Of a stretch of DNA of 64,000 nt, positions 61,467 to 64,000 are shown piece after piece; position 1 is the first letter of the stretch; every line of letters starts with the position of its first letter. A program made the position numbers and the translations under genes. Location of the stretch: the NCBI GenBank assembly GCA_963925675.1, contig CAWUSW010000005.1:49775-113774 (forward strand), in the 5' to 3' direction. The notes beneath the pieces are model-generated. The model saw only the letters and a list, made by a program, of their open reading frames with translations. It did no database searches and was not told where the DNA came from. The DNA comes from Eutrophocola sp963925675 (GTDB lineage Bacteria > Pseudomonadota > Gammaproteobacteria > Pseudomonadales > Pseudohongiellaceae).

Positions 61467-61597
61467 TGGGTGATTTCCGTTTGAATTCAGGTGTTTTTAT
61501 GACCGCAGATGCAGATCCAGAGCAACTCGAATAGTAGCACTCTTGGCCTGTCACAGGTATCATGCCGAACTTTTCTGGCAGATGGTCGAGGTTAATG

Positions 61598-62170
61598 ATG
61601 GCTACCTATTCAACTAGTGAATTTAAATCCGGTCTGAAAATAATGTTGGACGGTGACCCCTGTTCAATTATTGAAAATGAATTCGTTAAGCCCGGTAAAG
61701 GACAGGCGTTTAATCGGGTAAAAATACGCAACCTGATCAATGGCCGTGTTCTGGAGCGCACCTTCAAATCAGGGGAGTCCCTGGAGGGAGCAGATGTACA
61801 GGAAACAGATATGGAATATCTGTACGCTGATGGCGAGTTCTGGCATTTCATGAAAACCGATGGCAGCTTTGAACAGGTAGCTGCAGACAAAAGTGCAGTA
61901 GAAGGCGCCCTCAACTGGATGAAGGAACAGGATATTTATACGATCATTTCCTGGAATGAGTCACCAATTTCTGTCGCTCCGGCCAATTTTGTTGAACTGG
62001 AAGTTACTGATACAGATCCAGGTCTGAAAGGTGATACAGCCCAGGGCGGCACCAAGCCAGCAACCCTGAGCACAGGCGCCCAGGTTAAGGTACCTTTGTT
62101 CATAGAAATTGGCGATATCTTGCGAATTGATACCAGAACCGGTGAATACCAGAACCGGGTTAAACAATAA
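61598..62170 (+). CDS. efp: elongation factor P
   Basis: 190 residues from ATG 61598 (a second ATG directly upstream is possible), with GAGG six to ten bases before. FVKPGKGQAFNRVKIRNL places the modified Lys at position 34, as in E. coli. The C-terminal domain has VDTDPGLKGDT-like ELEVTDTDPGLKGDTA and TGAQVKVPLFIEIGD. EF-P relieves ribosome stalling at proline runs. Lys34 with EpmA/EpmB beside it shows the beta-lysine modification route rather than rhamnosylation. Confidence 0.97.
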   Translation: MATYSTSEFKSGLKIMLDGDPCSIIENEFVKPGKGQAFNRVKIRNLINGRVLERTFKSGESLEGADVQETDMEYLYADGEFWHFMKTDGSFEQVAADKSAVEGALNWMKEQDIYTIISWNESPISVAPANFVELEVTDTDPGLKGDTAQGGTKPATLSTGAQVKVPLFIEIGDILRIDTRTGEYQNRVKQ

Positions 62171-62221
62171 GCCGCCATTTAGTTTTGTGATCAACGCAGC
62201 TGCTGATACCGGGAGTTTATA

Positions 62222-63187
62222 ATGGATCACCAGAACTGGCAGCCAACAACAGACAAACGCATGCTTGAGGCCCGGGCAGCCTTGCTCGGGCAGATTCGCC
62301 GCTTTTTCCAGGACCGGCAGGTGCTCGAAGTAGACACCCCCATTTTGTCCACCGCAGCCGTTACCGACCTCGCTCTGGACCCCCTGCTTACCACGCTTCA
62401 GGGTAGCGGCAGCAAACCGCAATCCTGTTACCTGCAGACCTCTCCCGAATTTGCCATGAAGCGTCTGTTGGCTTCAGGCAGTGGTCCAATTTACCAATTG
62501 GCAAAATCCTTTCGCAATGGTGAGGCCGGCAAAAAACACAATCCTGAATTCACCATGCTGGAATGGTATCGACCAGGCTATTCACTTTCACAGTTGATGG
62601 ATGAAGTGGAAGAACTGACAAGCCTGCTCCTGGGCCTGGACAAGGCCGAACGTCTTACATACTCAGAACTGTTCCTTCGTCACCTTGGCATTGATCCTTT
62701 GGCTAGTTCCCTTGCAGCGTTGAAGCAGCTCGCCAGAGCCAAACTGGAAGTGAGTTTCGATAGTGATGATCCTGATCAATGGCTGGATTTATTATTCAGT
62801 CACTGTATTGAGCCGAAATTACAGACGCCGGTTTTTATAATTCAGTATCCACCATCCCAGGCTGCATTGGCGAAGTTGGCAGAAAATGAGCAGGGACAGC
62901 TGGTGGCTTTACGTTTTGAGCTGGTCGCGCAAGGCATGGAACTGGCCAATGGTTATGATGAATTGACTGATCCGAAAGAGCAGCGCCAGCGTTTTGAGAG
63001 AGATCTGTCTGTGCGCCATTCAGCTGGCTTGGCGCAATATCCCCTCGATGAAAATTTTATTGCGGCACTGGCACATGGCTTGCCAGATTGTGCTGGTGTC
63101 GCCATGGGTGTGGATCGTTTGCTGATGTTGAAAACCGGGAGCAATACTATTCGTGAAGTCATTTCTTTTCCTGCCGATATCGCCTGA
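62222..63187 (+). CDS. epmA: EF-P beta-lysine ligase
   Basis: 321 residues, a shortened class II lysyl-tRNA synthetase without the anticodon-binding domain. It has FFQDRQVLEVDTPILSTAAV, the motif 2 stretch LAKSFRNGEAGKKHNPEFTMLEW and motif 3 GVAMGVDRLLML. It attaches (R)-beta-lysine to Lys34 of EF-P. It starts 51 bases after efp. Confidence 0.97.
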   Translation: MDHQNWQPTTDKRMLEARAALLGQIRRFFQDRQVLEVDTPILSTAAVTDLALDPLLTTLQGSGSKPQSCYLQTSPEFAMKRLLASGSGPIYQLAKSFRNGEAGKKHNPEFTMLEWYRPGYSLSQLMDEVEELTSLLLGLDKAERLTYSELFLRHLGIDPLASSLAALKQLARAKLEVSFDSDDPDQWLDLLFSHCIEPKLQTPVFIIQYPPSQAALAKLAENEQGQLVALRFELVAQGMELANGYDELTDPKEQRQRFERDLSVRHSAGLAQYPLDENFIAALAHGLPDCAGVAMGVDRLLMLKTGSNTIREVISFPADIA

Positions 63188-63277
63188 GTTGTATTTCTGC
63201 AGCAAGGTGTGAACCGCGTGTTTTTTTATAGCCGTGCTAAGATTAAAACAGTCTGGTAAACAAAAGGACCCAAGCTC

Positions 63278-63901
63278 ATGGTATCACCCACCGAAGAAAA
63301 CACTGTTGATACTATTCAGGGTGCTGATATTGAATATGCTGGATTCTGGATTCGTGTATTGGCGTCTGTTCTGGATTCCATATTTCTACTGATGATCATT
63401 GTTCCCTTGCTGTTGGTTTTCTATGGCCCCGGCATACTATTTGCCATGGAGTCACCAGGTCTGGTTTATGACTTTATTAACTATGGTTTGCCCTTGATCG
63501 TTATTGTGGTTTTCTGGCAATACCGTTCGGCGACGCCAGGGAAGATCATGATGGATATTTATATCGTTGATGAAAAGACACTGCAGCACCCCCCTTTTGG
63601 ACGCCTGGTACTTCGCTACCTGGGCTACTACGTATCAATTATCCCCTTATTTCTTGGCCTTATCTGGGTTGGTATTGATAAGAGAAAACAGGGTTTTCAT
63701 GACAAGATTGCAAAGACGCTGGTGATCAGGAAAAAACCAAAATCTGCTAATGAGCTTGCTATGGAAGGCCTGCATGAGGGCAGATATGAGAAAGTAATAG
63801 GCGAAGGAGGAGAAGGAGAAGAAAGAAAAGAGAATGATGAAAATTTATCTGAATCTGCCGCAGAGATTCCAATAAAGAAACATGACCCCTGGAAAGAGTA
63901 G
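63278..63901 (+). CDS. RDD family membrane protein
   Basis: 207 residues. YAGFWIRVLASVLDSIFLLM begins the RDD domain with its Arg and Asp. Two further helices and a segment ATPGKIMMDIYIVDEKT follow, then KRKQGFHDKIAKTLVI, all RDD features. The C-terminal 55 residues are polar, rich in Glu and Lys (GEGGEGEERKENDENL), and look disordered. RDD proteins are inner-membrane proteins with few assigned roles, among them ion exchange. It follows epmA by 90 bases on the same strand. Confidence 0.88.
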   Translation: MVSPTEENTVDTIQGADIEYAGFWIRVLASVLDSIFLLMIIVPLLLVFYGPGILFAMESPGLVYDFINYGLPLIVIVVFWQYRSATPGKIMMDIYIVDEKTLQHPPFGRLVLRYLGYYVSIIPLFLGLIWVGIDKRKQGFHDKIAKTLVIRKKPKSANELAMEGLHEGRYEKVIGEGGEGEERKENDENLSESAAEIPIKKHDPWKE

Positions 63902-63918
63902 TACGCAGTGGGAGAAAG

Positions 63919-64000
63919 CTATTTTTTTATTTCGCCAATTTGTTCGCCCATTTTCACGGCAAAATTTTCATCTACGTCCTGCAACCAATTAACGGCTCCC
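63919..64000 (-). CDS. 3' end of an unidentified gene
   Basis: The − strand is open from the window edge to a TAG at 63919-63921 and reads GAVNWLQDVDENFAVKMGEQ, then IGEIKK, a protein-like C-terminus. Only 26 codons are visible, so the gene cannot be named. It would be convergent with the RDD gene. Confidence 0.5.
   Translation of the reverse strand, partial: GAVNWLQDVDENFAVKMGEQIGEIKK

Noticed and set aside
1..64000. tRNA, rRNA or prophage genes
   Set aside because: No T-loop-like GTTCGA context with a cloverleaf, no rRNA sequence and no phage structural genes were seen by eye; a tRNA scan could still find something I missed.

Overview
The window is about 64 kb of gammaproteobacterial chromosome. 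It carries cmoA-cmoB, epmA/epmB/efp, rpoH and an LPS core set (waaF-waaG-waaP, hldE, waaA). It also has the tolC / yqiB-cpdA-yqiA-parE order known from enterobacteria and a parC to fimX neighbourhood reminiscent of Pseudomonas. The PQQ dehydrogenase, several small c-type cytochromes, a DUF35/thiolase-like pair and moderate GC suggest a free-living aerobic, perhaps marine, heterotroph. The genus cannot be fixed from sequence alone. I saw no rRNA, tRNA, CRISPR array or prophage.

Layout. 0-5.6 kb: 3' end of a quinoprotein dehydrogenase with a heme domain, a Tag-like glycosylase, a YchJ-like protein, a GST, an esterase, a Lys/Ala-rich protein and a cytochrome c. 5.6-12.5 kb: a structured non-coding stretch, a PAS-GGDEF-EAL enzyme, then an ABC ATPase, a large FtsX-type permease and an AttH-type lipoprotein that look like one export module. 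12.5-21.7 kb: PepSY membrane protein, acyltransferase 3, two tandem four-helix membrane proteins, MATE exporter, TauE/SafE permease, DUF35 plus thiolase-like pair, heme lipoprotein, nitroreductase. 22-30.5 kb: rpoH, DUF423, trmB, YgjP, DUF3820, leuA divergent from an Lrp regulator, HIT protein, cmoA, cmoB. 30.6-44.8 kb: a RAYT-like protein that has lost its HUH histidines, a GspE/PilB-type ATPase and the LPS-core region. That region includes a fusion of a lipid A acyltransferase with a degenerate LPS-kinase domain. 44.8-53.9 kb: tolC, yqiB, cpdA, yqiA, parE, parC. 54-60.4 kb: a signalling island with a GNAT-like histidine kinase, a convergent LqsR-like response regulator, a pseudo-cyclase membrane protein and a FimX-like degenerate GGDEF/EAL protein. 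60.4-64 kb: epmB divergent from efp-epmA, an RDD protein and the end of an unidentified gene.

Intergenic regions carry a mosaic repeat family. Short tandem words (ATAAAGG, GTGCAAG, GTGGAAA) sit beside REP-like hairpins at about 1.2, 11.3, 17.8, 21.06, 41.2 and 51.5 kb. The only transposase relative in the window, at 30.7 kb, appears catalytically dead.

The best candidates for undescribed biology are the GNAT-kinase/LqsR-like pair with its pseudo-enzyme neighbours, the acyltransferase-pseudokinase fusion, and the HUH-less RAYT protein with a DnaA-like DNA-binding tail.
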